Shown: positions 16,958-26,514 of the stretch, piece after piece
Position numbering within the stretch: position 1 is the first letter of the stretch
Layout: each line of letters starts with the position of its first letter
Assembly: GCF_014489415.1 (NCBI RefSeq)
Contig: NZ_CP060822.1
Coordinates: 3,846,737 to 3,910,736, forward strand
Direction of reading: 5' to 3'
Length of the DNA: 64,000 nt
Source of the DNA: Cylindrospermopsis curvispora GIHE-G1
Lineage (GTDB): Bacteria; Cyanobacteriota; Cyanobacteriia; Cyanobacteriales; Nostocaceae
Position numbers and translations under genes: made by a program
Notes under the pieces: model-generated
Seen by the model: the letters and a program-made list of their open reading frames with translations, nothing else
What the model was told of the DNA's origin: nothing
Databases searched by the model: none

Positions 16958-17422
16958 ATGACAACAGCAATTTCCCATCCCAATGGTTTAGACCTAAGAA
17001 CCGATGATTATATAGTTATTGGTTTAGCGACTTGTTTTTATAAGGAAGATGGAGAGGTGCATGAGCTTGAAATTATTGAACCAATTCCTTCAGCAGCATT
17101 AGAGGCCATAATAAAAGGGATACCTACATCATATAAACTAGCTTATGCAACCACTTTAGGATCCATACTAGATGGGGAAAACCTGTTATTACCCTCCGGA
17201 TTTCCTGAAACTGCCCAATTTAGCGAAGAGTTTTTGCAAAGAACATTTTCTGCGACGCGCACTTATAAGCGACGGGAATCGGCCCAAAGCTTAATTCCCA
17301 TTGGTACAACTAAAAGCGATTTTAATTATTCTACGGAGCGTAAACGAGTATTAAACGCCGCCAGGGTTGTTACCAAAGAGGACAATATTAAACAACATTC
17401 CCATACCCACAAGGTGCTTTAA
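16958..17422 (+). CDS. Conserved cyanobacterial hypothetical protein
   Basis: 154 residues from the ATG at 16958; the frame is open from 16877 but the upstream part looks non-coding. It has DYIVIGLATCFYKEDGEVHELEIIEPIPSAALE, then a helical region and a basic, polar C-terminus (YSTERKRVLNAARVVTKED). There is no transmembrane helix or catalytic motif. It is 45 bp upstream of a GST gene on the same strand and may be co-transcribed. The function is unknown. Confidence 0.75.
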   Translation: MTTAISHPNGLDLRTDDYIVIGLATCFYKEDGEVHELEIIEPIPSAALEAIIKGIPTSYKLAYATTLGSILDGENLLLPSGFPETAQFSEEFLQRTFSATRTYKRRESAQSLIPIGTTKSDFNYSTERKRVLNAARVVTKEDNIKQHSHTHKVL

Positions 17423-17467
17423 AGATAAATTATCGCTTGAAAAACTTGGAGTAATGATTAGTCAAAT

Positions 17468-18028
17468 ATGTTGAAACTATACGGTAGCCTTTTTAGTCGA
17501 GCATCAATTATTAAGTGGTATTTAGAGGAGCTAAATGTTCCATACGAGTTTGTGAATCTGGATATGAAAGCAGGAGAGCATCTAAAACCAGATTTCTTAG
17601 CAATTAATCCTATTGGAAAAGTGCCAGCAATTGTAGATGGTGAGTTAAAACTTTGGGAATCGGGAGCAATTTTGTTATACTTGGCCCAAAAGTACAGTCA
17701 GGTATCCTCATCTTTAGAGACCCAAGCAACCTTTTACCAGTGGGTACTATTTGCTAATTCGACCTTAGCCACAGGTATATTCATAGAAACCAACCGAGAA
17801 AAAGAAATGCCGCGTTTATTAGGTCCCTTAAATGATATTTTTTCTCAACAACCATTTCTACTAGGGGATCAGTTTACCGTTGCTGATGTAGCTGTAGGAT
17901 CTATACTCAGCTATATCCCCATTATGCTGAAGCTGGACTTAAGTAACTACCCAGCAGTCTTAAACTACATGCATAACATCTCCCTTCGTCCAGCATTTCA
18001 AAACACCATAGGTGCAAGAAGTAACTAG
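17468..18028 (+). CDS. Glutathione S-transferase family protein
   Basis: 186 residues. The N-terminal thioredoxin-like domain (about 1-75) starts LKLYGSLFSRASIIKWYLEEL and has the cis-Pro GSH-binding segment IGKVPAIVDGELKLWESGAILLYLA. The C-terminal helical domain (about 85-186) has the N-capping segment QFTVADVAVGSIL. It probably conjugates glutathione to electrophiles or reduces peroxides in the cytosol. The substrate cannot be assigned, and the catalytic position is Ser rather than Cys. Confidence 0.93.
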   Translation: MLKLYGSLFSRASIIKWYLEELNVPYEFVNLDMKAGEHLKPDFLAINPIGKVPAIVDGELKLWESGAILLYLAQKYSQVSSSLETQATFYQWVLFANSTLATGIFIETNREKEMPRLLGPLNDIFSQQPFLLGDQFTVADVAVGSILSYIPIMLKLDLSNYPAVLNYMHNISLRPAFQNTIGARSN

Positions 18029-18049
18029 TTGAAAGAGGAATTCCTCGTT

Positions 18050-18541
18050 TTAACGGTAGTTAGTGAATTGTAAAGCTACAGGAAAATCCTCTTCTTTTAA
18101 GCTTTGGATTACAGCTTGTAAGTCATCCTTGGCTTTGGCTGTAACCCTTACTGCATCCCCTTGAATAGAAGCCTGTACCTTCTTAAAATTGTCACGAATT
18201 AGTTTAGATATTTGTTTAGCAATATCCTGATTAATGCCCTTTTTCAGGGTAATTTCTTGACGGACACGATTACCGCTAGCAGACTCAACCTGACCAAAAT
18301 CAAAGATCTTTTGTGATAGATTACGTTTAGCAGCCTTTTCCCGCAGTATACCATGCACTGACTCCAAAGTCATATTGCTGTCAGTATTAATAGTAACAGT
18401 TTTTTCCCCCAACTCCACGGTGGTTTGGGTATCTTTGAGATCATAACGGCTTTTGATGTCTCGTATCACCTGATCAACCGCATTGACCAATTCTTGACGG
18501 TCAAAATCGCTGACAATATCGAAAGAAAAACTAGATGCCAT
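18050..18541 (-). CDS. yajQ: YajQ family nucleotide-binding protein (c-di-GMP-binding family)
   Basis: 163 residues, the full family length. It opens with [19 protein letters not shown], contains SRYDLKDT and ends VALQFTNYR, all family hallmarks. Members have two ferredoxin-like domains that bind nucleic acid, and in some bacteria cyclic-di-GMP. Its role in this organism is not known. It is convergent with the GST gene, with a 21-bp gap. Confidence 0.95.
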   Translation of the reverse strand: MASSFSFDIVSDFDRQELVNAVDQVIRDIKSRYDLKDTQTTVELGEKTVTINTDSNMTLESVHGILREKAAKRNLSQKIFDFGQVESASGNRVRQEITLKKGINQDIAKQISKLIRDNFKKVQASIQGDAVRVTAKAKDDLQAVIQSLKEEDFPVALQFTNYR

Positions 18542-18587
18542 AGGAAAAATATAATACCTTTAGTGTTATCTTAAATGAATAATGATG

Positions 18588-18620
18588 AATACTGAGTAAT
18601 CATAGTTATTACCCAGTACT
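18588..18620. repeat. Intergenic hairpin
   Basis: AATACTGAGTAAT and ATTACCCAGTACT pair at 11 of 13 positions around a CATAGTT loop. It sits between yajQ and the end of the DprA-like gene, both on the minus strand. It could stop transcription of the latter, but no U-tract follows. Confidence 0.35.
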
Positions 18621-18701
18621 CACTGGTAATTAGTCATTCGTATCAGTAGGCGTTTTGGCCCTACTCCACCCCTTGTAAGTGGTTGGGGCCATGATCTCAT
18701 T

Positions 18702-19205
18702 TTAATCGAAATAGAACAAGGTTACCACTTTTCTTTGTTCTTCCGCTTCTTTACAAGTTTCCAAGAGAGTACGACTATCATGGAAAGCAAAGCAGACCAA
18801 TTGCTGACAGCGAGAAACAATTTCTCTATTGCACAACTGGCTAGCCTCACTTAAGGAAAGATTATCATTACTAGGATTTTCCACCAGATGCATCACCTGC
18901 TCTAGTTGTTGGCGGGATTCAGAGGGTTGGCGTTCCAAACTTTGGGGTAGAATTACCGTCAGTAAATTCGGATCCGCACGGGTCGCACCTCTGATAGCAG
19001 CGGAGTTAGTACCTGTAGCACCGGAAGTAATAATGCGATTGCCCGACAAAACCAGGGCATAAGTCATCATTTCAATAAGATTTTGATGAGTAATTGGTAC
19101 GTGACGGGAACCTAACAGAGCGATTCTTTTGGAACCAGTTTGTTGGATTGTCGCCAGTTCCTGTGCTAAAGTATCCAGGTTAATCAGTTCTGTTGACTGG
19201 CTCAA
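18702..19205 (-). CDS. DprA/Smf-like Rossmann-fold protein
   Basis: 167 residues. KRIALLGSRHVPITHQNLIEMMTYALVLSGNRIITSGATGTNSAAIRGA follows the DprA/Smf nucleotide-binding fold. The protein is much shorter than true DprA (about 300-370 residues) and lacks flanking SAM and winged-helix domains. It could be a lysine-decarboxylase-fold (LOG-like) relative or a single-domain mediator. It lies 93 bp downstream of the DRTGG-domain gene on the same strand. Confidence 0.7.
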   Translation of the reverse strand: MSQSTELINLDTLAQELATIQQTGSKRIALLGSRHVPITHQNLIEMMTYALVLSGNRIITSGATGTNSAAIRGATRADPNLLTVILPQSLERQPSESRQQLEQVMHLVENPSNDNLSLSEASQLCNREIVSRCQQLVCFAFHDSRTLLETCKEAEEQRKVVTLFYFD

Positions 19206-19298
19206 AGATAGAGATTATCGGATTAAACAACCCAACTATTGTACCAAATGGCCTGCAGGTAATCGGCCAAATGAAGTTACAGATTTCTATCTTTTTTC

Positions 19299-20402
19299 TT
19301 AATTTCCTAGTTGTGACAAGAGACGGTTGGTATCGAAGTGTTCGGACATTAGTTGATTTATGCACTCTACTTTAAGAGGTTCATGGAACCGAACATGACC
19401 AAAGGCTCGATCAACAATCTCTACTGTGGTCAAGGTGTCAAGATCCACTGATAAAATAGGAATTTCCAGTTCTTCGGCCCGGTGCAGGATGAAAGGTGGA
19501 GGAGGTAATTGTCCCGTGAGGATTAGACATTGAGTAGATGTTTCTAAAGCTGCTTGTTGAATTTCTACCCGATCCCCTCCTGTAACCACTGCCTTGTTAC
19601 GACGTTTGCGGAAATATTTAACTGCGGCATTGACATTCATGGCCCCAATAGCCAGACTTTCGACTAATAAGTCTAAGCGATCTTCACGACATAAAATATC
19701 AGCTTTCAATTGTTTGACTAGCTCCCGTACACTAACGCTACGGAGTAAGGCGTTCTTTGGCAGTATGGCTAATACAGGAATTCCCCGTTCTTCCAAAAAT
19801 GGGCGCAGGAGATCGTTGGCAGTGTTCAGTTCTTCTGGGGGGACTTCATTGATTATTACACCAAGCAAGCGTGAGCTGATTCCTTCTAATCTAGAACCTA
19901 TAATTGTTTGGGCTGATAAAATTGTCTCTACTGAGAGAAGAGACTGGTAACGGTGGACTAAAATTACACCGCCATCCAATATATTAGCAACTTCTGGTAA
20001 GGATAAACCAAATAAATTTCCCTCGGTCAAATTACCTGGCCCTTCCAAGAGCATCAAATCTCCCCGTGCCACTTGTAAATAATGTTCTACCAATAGTTCC
20101 TGGTAATTAGTTTTATCCTCACCCCTTAATCTTTTTTGGACGCTAACCTCATTTAAGCCCAACAGGGTCGGTGCAACTAGATTTTCACCCAGCTTCAAGC
20201 TTTCGATCATAAATTGGACATCTTCTTCCATCGGATTGATCTTGGGATTGAATCTACTATTACCCAGGGGTTTACCATAGGCTATATCTAATCCCTTTTG
20301 TCTTAGTTGGTAAGATAACCCCAACAGGGTTGCAGATTTGCCGCTGTAAGCCTCTATTGAGCCAATTAGCAAATACTTAAAATTTTTAACAGATGTTGCC
20401 AC
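19299..20402 (-). CDS. AAA (BioD/CobB-like) NTPase with DRTGG domain, phosphotransacetylase N-terminal-like
   Basis: 367 residues. The N-terminal domain has a P-loop variant IGSIEAYSGKSATLLGL (about 13-29) and resembles dethiobiotin synthetase/CobB NTPases. The C-terminal segment VTGGDRVEIQQAAL with ILSVDLDTLTTVEIVDRAFG is a DRTGG domain. The same pair of domains forms the N-terminal regulatory part of long phosphotransacetylases, but the catalytic acyltransferase domain is absent here. Stand-alone forms are common in cyanobacteria and their function is not settled. Confidence 0.8.
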   Translation of the reverse strand: MATSVKNFKYLLIGSIEAYSGKSATLLGLSYQLRQKGLDIAYGKPLGNSRFNPKINPMEEDVQFMIESLKLGENLVAPTLLGLNEVSVQKRLRGEDKTNYQELLVEHYLQVARGDLMLLEGPGNLTEGNLFGLSLPEVANILDGGVILVHRYQSLLSVETILSAQTIIGSRLEGISSRLLGVIINEVPPEELNTANDLLRPFLEERGIPVLAILPKNALLRSVSVRELVKQLKADILCREDRLDLLVESLAIGAMNVNAAVKYFRKRRNKAVVTGGDRVEIQQAALETSTQCLILTGQLPPPPFILHRAEELEIPILSVDLDTLTTVEIVDRAFGHVRFHEPLKVECINQLMSEHFDTNRLLSQLGN

Positions 20403-20446
20403 GCCCTGCGCTCCTAATTTGAACTGTCCGATATTTTTATCGGGTT

Positions 20447-20489
20447 TGCCTACTCCACAAGTAATCTCGGTAGAGCTTACCGTTTGCTC
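20447..20489. repeat. Dispersed hairpin repeat, copy A
   Basis: GGTTTGCCTACTCCACAAG followed by AATCTCGGTAGAGCTTACC. The outer arms can pair imperfectly (GGT..CTACT with GGTAGAGC..ACC). A near copy occurs at 60507-60546 between apcB and apcC. Confidence 0.55.
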
Positions 20490-20541
20490 TGAATGAACCG
20501 GAATTAGTATTCCTCACTAAAGCTATAATTTCCAAAAACCA

Positions 20542-20913
20542 TTATTCCGGACACAGGAGTTTACGGTAAAAGGCTTTGGAAAAATCAACAATTCTATTTC
20601 TCTTATAATTTTCTATGACTTGAATTAGAAAGTCTACAAATTCAAAGCCAGTCATAGTTACTTCATAGGCAAACTCCCCAGGAGCATGAAACTGTACACT
20701 ACAGCAAGTTAAATCAGTAGGTAGGGTACTAATATTCCATTTGGCCGTGAAGGGAATATTGTCACTACCCTCTATTTTCCGCTCTCCATCAATACAACCC
20801 TTTTGATAGAGGGTGATAGCCCAGGGTAAAAAATTACGTTTATTACCCTGAATATAGGGCAAGTAAGCATTTACTTCGTGTGTAGCAGCGGGCAATGTTT
20901 GATCCATAGACAC
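20542..20913 (-). CDS. ebsA: EbsA-like type IV pilus biogenesis protein
   Basis: 123 residues. The pattern AYLPYIQGNKRNFLPWAITLYQKGCIDGERKIEG with WNISTLPTDLTCCSVQF and FVDFLIQVIENY agrees with my memory of cyanobacterial EbsA, needed for type IV pilus assembly and biofilm self-suppression in Synechococcus. There is no signal peptide or membrane helix, consistent with a cytosolic accessory protein. The assignment rests on recalled family sequence and should be confirmed by search. Confidence 0.68.
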   Translation of the reverse strand: MSMDQTLPAATHEVNAYLPYIQGNKRNFLPWAITLYQKGCIDGERKIEGSDNIPFTAKWNISTLPTDLTCCSVQFHAPGEFAYEVTMTGFEFVDFLIQVIENYKRNRIVDFSKAFYRKLLCPE

Positions 20914-20958
20914 TTGAATAGATTAAGAAATAGATTAAGAAATTATTGGGGTTGATGG

Positions 20959-22281
20959 CTAACCACCAAAACTTAATGCCTGACCGCGAATCTGTGGGTT
21001 TACTTTCCCTTGGGCATAGACAATCTGACCACCTACTATGGTTTGTACGGGCCAACCCGTTAAGTTCCAACCCTCAAAGGGACTCCAACCACATTTGCTT
21101 AATAACTCCTCCCTTTTTACAGGTTTATAATTATTTAAATCCACTAAGACCAAATCCGCATCGTAACCAGGGGTAATTTCTCCCTTATTGGGAATTCCAT
21201 ACCCCACAGCTACTGCTTTAGACATCCAATTTGCTACTTGGGAGACAGTACATTTACCATCCATTGCTGCCGTTAACATTAATGGAAGAGAAGTCTCTAC
21301 ACCTGGCATACCAGAAGGTGTGTTAGGGTAAATCTGGGCTTTCTCTTCTAGGGTGTGGGGAGCATGATCTGTAGCAATGAAATCAATTACACCATCTCGT
21401 AAAGCCCGCCATAATACTTGATTATCTTGGGGCGATCGCAAGGGAGGATTCATTTGTGCTAGGGTCCCTATGGTGCTATAAGCTTCAGTATTTAACAAGA
21501 GGTGTTGTGGCGTGACCTCCGCCGTTACCCAGCTAGGTTTATACTGACGCAGTAGTTCTGCTTCCACTCCCGTAGATAAATGTAAAATATGTAAACGTCT
21601 ATGATATTTTTGAGAAAGTTTTAGTGCTAACTGGGTTGCATTTAAAGCGGCCTGGGGGTCTTGAATTTGAGAATGAATGGCTGGGTCGTGAATACCGGCA
21701 AATTGTTGACGACGTTGACGAATTCTGGACTGGTCTTCAGCATGAACAGCTATTAAGCGACTACCCTGGGAAAATATTCTGTCTAGTATGGCTTCTTCAT
21801 CAATTAATAGGTCACCATGCATGGAACCCATAAAAATTTTAATTCCTGGTGTGGGATTAACCGTCAGTAACTCTGTTAAGTTATCTGCTGTTGCCCCAAT
21901 AAAAAAGCCATAATTAACCAAAGACTTTTGAGATGCCCTATGAAGTTTGTCGTCTAAAGCTGACTGATTAGTAGTTAAAGGTTTTGTATTTGGCATTTCC
22001 AAAAAGGAAGTGACACCACCTTTAGCGCAAGCGCAACTGGCAGTAAACAGATCTTCCTTATATTCTAAACCGGGTTCACGGAAATGCACTTGGGGATCAA
22101 TTACCCCAGGAAGTAAAGTTAATCCTTGAGCATCTATTTCCACCACAGAAGTGTCAGCACATACTTCCGAACTTACTTGTACTATTTTGTTCTTTTGGGT
22201 TAACACATCCCCAATTATGAAATCACCATTGGGTAGCAGCACACGGGCTTGACGAATCAATAAACTAGGATAATCGGACAT
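20959..22281 (-). CDS. pyrC: Dihydroorotase (pyrimidine biosynthesis) or dihydroorotase-like amidohydrolase
   Basis: 440 residues, type I length. Amidohydrolase landmarks: GVIDPQVHFREPG, the lysine region GIKIFMGS, HILHLST and the late catalytic segment FIATDHAPHTLEEK. The reaction would be the reversible cyclisation of carbamoyl aspartate in the cytosol. The first His of the HxH metal pair is Gln (PQVH), which is unusual and weakens certainty that the enzyme is a classical binuclear dihydroorotase. It lies 45 bp upstream of ebsA on the same strand. Confidence 0.85.
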   Translation of the reverse strand: MSDYPSLLIRQARVLLPNGDFIIGDVLTQKNKIVQVSSEVCADTSVVEIDAQGLTLLPGVIDPQVHFREPGLEYKEDLFTASCACAKGGVTSFLEMPNTKPLTTNQSALDDKLHRASQKSLVNYGFFIGATADNLTELLTVNPTPGIKIFMGSMHGDLLIDEEAILDRIFSQGSRLIAVHAEDQSRIRQRRQQFAGIHDPAIHSQIQDPQAALNATQLALKLSQKYHRRLHILHLSTGVEAELLRQYKPSWVTAEVTPQHLLLNTEAYSTIGTLAQMNPPLRSPQDNQVLWRALRDGVIDFIATDHAPHTLEEKAQIYPNTPSGMPGVETSLPLMLTAAMDGKCTVSQVANWMSKAVAVGYGIPNKGEITPGYDADLVLVDLNNYKPVKREELLSKCGWSPFEGWNLTGWPVQTIVGGQIVYAQGKVNPQIRGQALSFGG

Positions 22282-22624
22282 ATTAATATTAATATATAAA
22301 GGAAATTTGATTACGGTAATTCAAGCTAGTTCATTCTAGCAGAAAATGGGCAGGTAAGTTGAGATTTTTATATATAGCTTTAGCTGCGGAAGCGAGCCAG
22401 AACCCCTACCCAACCCTGATTTTTAACCCTCAAACCCGTCTATAGCCTTCTTTCCAGGGCTATACTTAGATTTGTCATACCAGGGTAAATTTTCTGACTA
22501 ATGTCTACTTATTAACAACTGGGAATATTATGTCAGAATAGATTTAGGGCCTGTTCCAGTCAGTTGGTCAACAACATTTTCCGATTCCTGGTAAATGGTT
22601 CCCAATGCCAAACCTAGTAATTTC
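22282..22624. other. Gene-free interval between divergent pyrC and lepB
   Basis: About 340 bp with no supported ORF, tRNA or strong hairpin. It must hold the promoters of both divergent genes, but no clear -35/-10 pair stands out. Confidence 0.5.
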
Positions 22625-23275
22625 ATGCAAAATCAAGTGTCCGAGCAAAACTCCGGTGAAAAAAAGAATAATTCCTGGATTAAGGAAGTTTTTAGAACGC
22701 TAGCGCTGAGCGGTATATTAGCTTTAGGCGTTCGCACCCTGGTGGCTGAAGCGCGGTGGATACCCACAGGATCAATGGAACCCACGCTCCATGGTGTACA
22801 AGATCAATGGCAAGCGGATAAGATTATTGTGGATAAGGTGAAATATAAATTTTCTCCTCCTGAACGGGGGGATATTGTTGTATTCTCCCCCACGGATGAA
22901 CTACAAAAGGAACAATTCCATGATGCCTTCATCAAGCGCATTATTGGTCTACCAGGTGAAAGGGTAGAATTAAAGAATGGCAAAGTCTATATTAACAATA
23001 AATCCCTGCCCGAAGAAAAATATTTATTTCCCACCGTGCGCACAGGTATTGATGTGTGTACAGCCACTTTGCAGCGTCCCTTTTTGTCCCAACCACAAAC
23101 CATACCACCCAACTCCTATTTAGTTTTAGGTGATAACCGTCCGAGCAGTTATGATGGACGTTGTTGGGGACTTGTGCCAAGAGAAAAAATTATTGGACGT
23201 GCCGTGATTCGTTTCTGGCCTTTGAACAAGATTGGCAGTATTGACTCACCTCCCCTATACCCAACCCAAAAATGA
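22625..23275 (+). CDS. lepB: Signal peptidase I
   Basis: 216 residues from the ATG at 22625; an in-frame ATG at 22595 adds 10 residues. One N-terminal membrane helix (LALSGILALGVRTLV) is followed by the catalytic Ser in PTGSMEPTL (about residue 50). The general-base Lys is in AFIKRIIGLPGERVEL, and GDNRPSSYDGRCWGLVP is signal peptidase box E. It cleaves Sec and Tat signal peptides on the periplasmic or thylakoid-lumen side. It is followed closely by ldpA. Confidence 0.95.
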   Translation: MQNQVSEQNSGEKKNNSWIKEVFRTLALSGILALGVRTLVAEARWIPTGSMEPTLHGVQDQWQADKIIVDKVKYKFSPPERGDIVVFSPTDELQKEQFHDAFIKRIIGLPGERVELKNGKVYINNKSLPEEKYLFPTVRTGIDVCTATLQRPFLSQPQTIPPNSYLVLGDNRPSSYDGRCWGLVPREKIIGRAVIRFWPLNKIGSIDSPPLYPTQK

Positions 23276-23297
23276 CCAGTTTCTCACCCTGGCTCGA

Positions 23298-24413
23298 ATG
23301 AACGAATTATTAGCCCCCTTACAATCCCTTAAACAAAGTAACTGGTTCAAACTGATTTGTGGCGCCAGTTTCCAACATTTACCATCAGTTAGGAGTTTAA
23401 CCTTGGCCTACACCCTAGCAGGTGCAGACTGTATAGATGTTGCTGCTGATCCGGCTGTAATTGATGTGGTTAAGCAGGCTTTCTCAGTTGCTAAAACCCT
23501 TGTAAAAGAAACACAAGCAAAAGGATTTAACTGGCAAGGGAACTTACCCTTATTAATGGTTAGTCTAAACGACGGTGAGGATCCACACTTTAGAAAAGCT
23601 AAATTCAATCCCACAGACTGTCCAGACAATTGTTCCAAACCTTGTGAGAAAATATGTCCTGCTCAGGCTATAGTATTTAATAGTCAAATTAACAATCAAA
23701 AAGATAGTTCTTCAGGAATTATTGCAGAGAAATGTTATGGGTGTGGACGTTGTGTCCCCATTTGTCCTTATGGGATAATTGACACAGTCTCTCATTTATC
23801 ACCTCTAGGAGCAATTCTACCCTTGATCATGTCCACGGGAATAGATGCCATTGAAATTCATACAAAAGTGGGACGTTTGCCAGAGTTTGAGGACTTGTGG
23901 TCGAAAATAGCCCCTTGGGCAAATAAATTAAAGTTATTAGCCATCAGTTGCAATGATGGAGAGGGTTTAATTGACTACTTAAAATCAGTTTATAATCTGA
24001 TAGTACCTCTTCCACAAGTTTTAATTTGGCAGACAGATGGCAGATCTATGAGTGGGGATATAGGGGATGGTACTACCATAACAGCGATAAAATTAGGACA
24101 AAAAGTTTTAGCGGCAAACTTACCGGGACATGTGCAGTTAGCAGGCGGTACTAATAATTACACTGTTCCCAAATTAAAGACCCTGGGGATGTTAGGGGGT
24201 GGAAAACTGGAGAATTCCCCGGGTCAACTTGCGGGTGTTGCTTATGGAAGCTATGCCCGGGTATTGCTGTCACCAGTGATTGACCAGTTAGAAAGTTGGG
24301 AGGTAAACACCAAAAAAAGTCAACGGCTAGAGGATCAACCAGAACTGCTCTGGCAAGCAGTAAAACTTGCTAACTCTCTGGTATCCCAAATCAAGTCACA
24401 GTCAGATCTCTAA
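23298..24413 (+). CDS. ldpA: LdpA, iron-sulfur protein linking redox state to the circadian clock
   Basis: 371 residues from the ATG at 23298, 22 bp after lepB; the frame is open from 23232 but that would overlap lepB. It has two cysteine clusters, CPDNCSKPCEKICP and CYGCGRCVPICPYG, which can hold 4Fe-4S centres. The flanking domains (SLTLAYTLAGADCIDVAADP; GDGTTITAIKLG) agree with cyanobacterial LdpA (light-dependent period). In Synechococcus LdpA senses redox and associates with clock proteins. That role is transferred from the family. Confidence 0.9.
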   Translation: MNELLAPLQSLKQSNWFKLICGASFQHLPSVRSLTLAYTLAGADCIDVAADPAVIDVVKQAFSVAKTLVKETQAKGFNWQGNLPLLMVSLNDGEDPHFRKAKFNPTDCPDNCSKPCEKICPAQAIVFNSQINNQKDSSSGIIAEKCYGCGRCVPICPYGIIDTVSHLSPLGAILPLIMSTGIDAIEIHTKVGRLPEFEDLWSKIAPWANKLKLLAISCNDGEGLIDYLKSVYNLIVPLPQVLIWQTDGRSMSGDIGDGTTITAIKLGQKVLAANLPGHVQLAGGTNNYTVPKLKTLGMLGGGKLENSPGQLAGVAYGSYARVLLSPVIDQLESWEVNTKKSQRLEDQPELLWQAVKLANSLVSQIKSQSDL

Positions 24414-24456
24414 TAGCTCATTTGTTATCTCTAAAAACGTCACCACCATAGAAAGC

Positions 24457-26184
24457 ATGACGATTACAGACCTGCAAAAGTTACTGGAAATTTTACCCCA
24501 AGACCTGGAAAAACAGCTGCAAGATCATCCCCAAAGGGATAATTTAGTAGAAGTGGTGTTGGATTTAGGGCGTCTCCCAGAAGCTCGGTTTCCGGGTGTT
24601 GCTGAGTATTTAAGTCAGTCCCCCGTTACTCAGTCCCAAATAGATGATTGTATTCAACGAGTAGGAAATTTCGGCGGAGATAATAGAGCTGGTATCGAGC
24701 AAACTTTACATCGTATCAGTGCCATACGCAACCGCAATGGTAAAATTATTGGCTTGACTTGCCGTGTGGGTCGAGCCGTGTTTGGTACTATTGGGATGAT
24801 CCGAGATTTAGTAGAAACGGGTAAGTCAATCCTCATGTTAGGTCGTCCAGGGGTTGGTAAAACAACAGCTTTGCGGGAAATTGCCCGTGTATTAGCCGAG
24901 GATCTGCATAAGAGAGTAATTATTATTGATACTTCCAATGAAATTGCTGGAGATGGTGACATAGCCCATCCAGCCATTGGTCGCGCTCGAAGAATGCAGG
25001 TAGCTAGACCAGAATTACAACATCAGGTAATGATTGAGGCTGTGGAAAACCACATGCCAGAGGTAATAATTATAGATGAGATTGGTACGGAGTTGGAGGC
25101 TCTAGCATCACGGACAATTGCGGAGAGAGGAGTACAATTAGTGGGTACTGCTCACGGAAATCAAATTGAGAACCTAATCAAAAACCCGACTCTTTCGGAT
25201 TTGGTGGGTGGTATTCAAGCAGTAACTCTAGGAGATGACGAAGCTAGAAGACGTAGATCGCAAAAAACCGTATTGGAAAGGAAGGCACCCCCTACCTTTG
25301 AAATTGCTGTGGAAATGTTAGAGCGGGAGCGTTGGGTGGTACACGAAAGCGTGGCTGATACGGTTGATTCTTTATTAAGAGGACGCCAACCCAATCCTCA
25401 AACGCGAACGGTGGATGAACAGGGGAAAGTTTCCATTACTCGGCCATTAACACTGGTGAATGGTTATGGAAGTGGTTTAGCAAGTGAAGAAGAGTCTTTA
25501 GCAATCAAACAGGTAAATGGTTGGCGTGCTTCTGGTCACATGGTAGCTTTACCCCCGTTGTCTCCGGAGAGGGAACGGGGAACAACTAGTGAATTTGATC
25601 GGTTGTTGGATGAGTCTTTTGACCAGGGTGACAGTTTTAACTTAGGTAAAATTAGATCAGCGGGTCCAAATGGGGAAGATTTACCTTTGCATGTTTATCC
25701 TTATGGAGTGAGTCGTCATCAGTTGGAACATGTAATTGAGGTGTTGAAGTTACCTGTTGCTTTAACAAAGGATATTGATGGAGCAGATGCAATTTTAGCT
25801 TTGCGCTCCCATGTTAAAAATCAGGCAAAACTCAGGCAATTAGCTAAGTCTCGTCATTTACCCATACATGTAATTAAATCCAGTGCTATTCCCCAAATTA
25901 GTCGTGGGTTGAGAAGATTATTGAATATGGATGATCTGGATTTGGGAGAAGATTGTGAGTTGCAACTATTATTGCATGAGGGTAGTGATGATGAAATTGA
26001 CGCTTTAGAGGAGGCCAGATTAGCAGTTGAACAAATTGTCATTCCCAAGGGTCAACCGGTAGAGTTGTTACCTCGTTCTGCCCATGTGCGTAAGATGCAG
26101 CATGAGTTAGTGGAGCATTATCGATTGAAGTCCCATAGTTTTGGGGAGGAACCAAATAGGAGGTTGAGGATTTATCCAGCTTAG
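24457..26184 (+). CDS. ycf45: Ycf45-like AAA ATPase with R3H domain
   Basis: About 575 residues from the ATG at 24457, 43 bp after ldpA. The ATPase domain shows Walker A MLGRPGVGKTTALREIA and Walker B VIIIDEIGTELEA, with the family motif DTSNEIAGDGD between them, as in SpoIIIAA-type ATPases. After a variable linker, the C-terminal part includes the single-strand nucleic-acid-binding R3H region (VRKMQHELVEHYRLKSHSFGEEPNRRLRIYP). The gene is conserved in cyanobacteria and algal plastids. Its biological role is unknown. Confidence 0.9.
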   Translation: MTITDLQKLLEILPQDLEKQLQDHPQRDNLVEVVLDLGRLPEARFPGVAEYLSQSPVTQSQIDDCIQRVGNFGGDNRAGIEQTLHRISAIRNRNGKIIGLTCRVGRAVFGTIGMIRDLVETGKSILMLGRPGVGKTTALREIARVLAEDLHKRVIIIDTSNEIAGDGDIAHPAIGRARRMQVARPELQHQVMIEAVENHMPEVIIIDEIGTELEALASRTIAERGVQLVGTAHGNQIENLIKNPTLSDLVGGIQAVTLGDDEARRRRSQKTVLERKAPPTFEIAVEMLERERWVVHESVADTVDSLLRGRQPNPQTRTVDEQGKVSITRPLTLVNGYGSGLASEEESLAIKQVNGWRASGHMVALPPLSPERERGTTSEFDRLLDESFDQGDSFNLGKIRSAGPNGEDLPLHVYPYGVSRHQLEHVIEVLKLPVALTKDIDGADAILALRSHVKNQAKLRQLAKSRHLPIHVIKSSAIPQISRGLRRLLNMDDLDLGEDCELQLLLHEGSDDEIDALEEARLAVEQIVIPKGQPVELLPRSAHVRKMQHELVEHYRLKSHSFGEEPNRRLRIYPA

Positions 26185-26514
26185 GGGGGACCAGGGGAGA
26201 GGGGACACGAAATCCCCAATTTCCTTGGGAGTGTCCATAAATGTCTGGAAATAAACGAACAGTAACTACCTATCTTTGTAAGGAAAATCTAAATGATATT
26301 GGACGGTGCACTTTTAAGCAATAGTTCCCCATGTTGTCGCCAAAACTCTAGGAAAGCATGTAAGAGTTTGTCAGGATTTAAACTATTGTCAGTGTTTAAC
26401 CAAGTGGATTGAATTTATTGAACTCTACCACAAGTTCACCAAATACTTTGGGTATGGTTTTTACATTGCCAGAAAGTAGTGTTATAATCGTAATAGTAAA
26501 AACTGGATAAAACT
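26185..26514. other. Gene-free interval upstream of the P450 gene
   Basis: 330 bp without a supported gene. The stretch 26351-26479 is open in one frame and ends at a stop, but it has no start codon and runs into the P450 promoter. I treat it as noise or an old remnant. Confidence 0.5.
26460..26488 (+). promoter_or_regulatory. Predicted sigma70-type promoter of the P450 gene
   Basis: TTTACA at 26460-26465 and TATAAT at 26483-26488 have 17-base spacing. The expected transcription start is near 26495, about 20 bases before the ATG, so the leader is very short. Confidence 0.55.

Noticed and set aside
26351..26479. Open frame of about 40 codons upstream of the P450 gene (ends ...YFGYGFYIARK)
   Set aside because: No start codon, overlaps a strong promoter, and I recognise no family; at best an old remnant.
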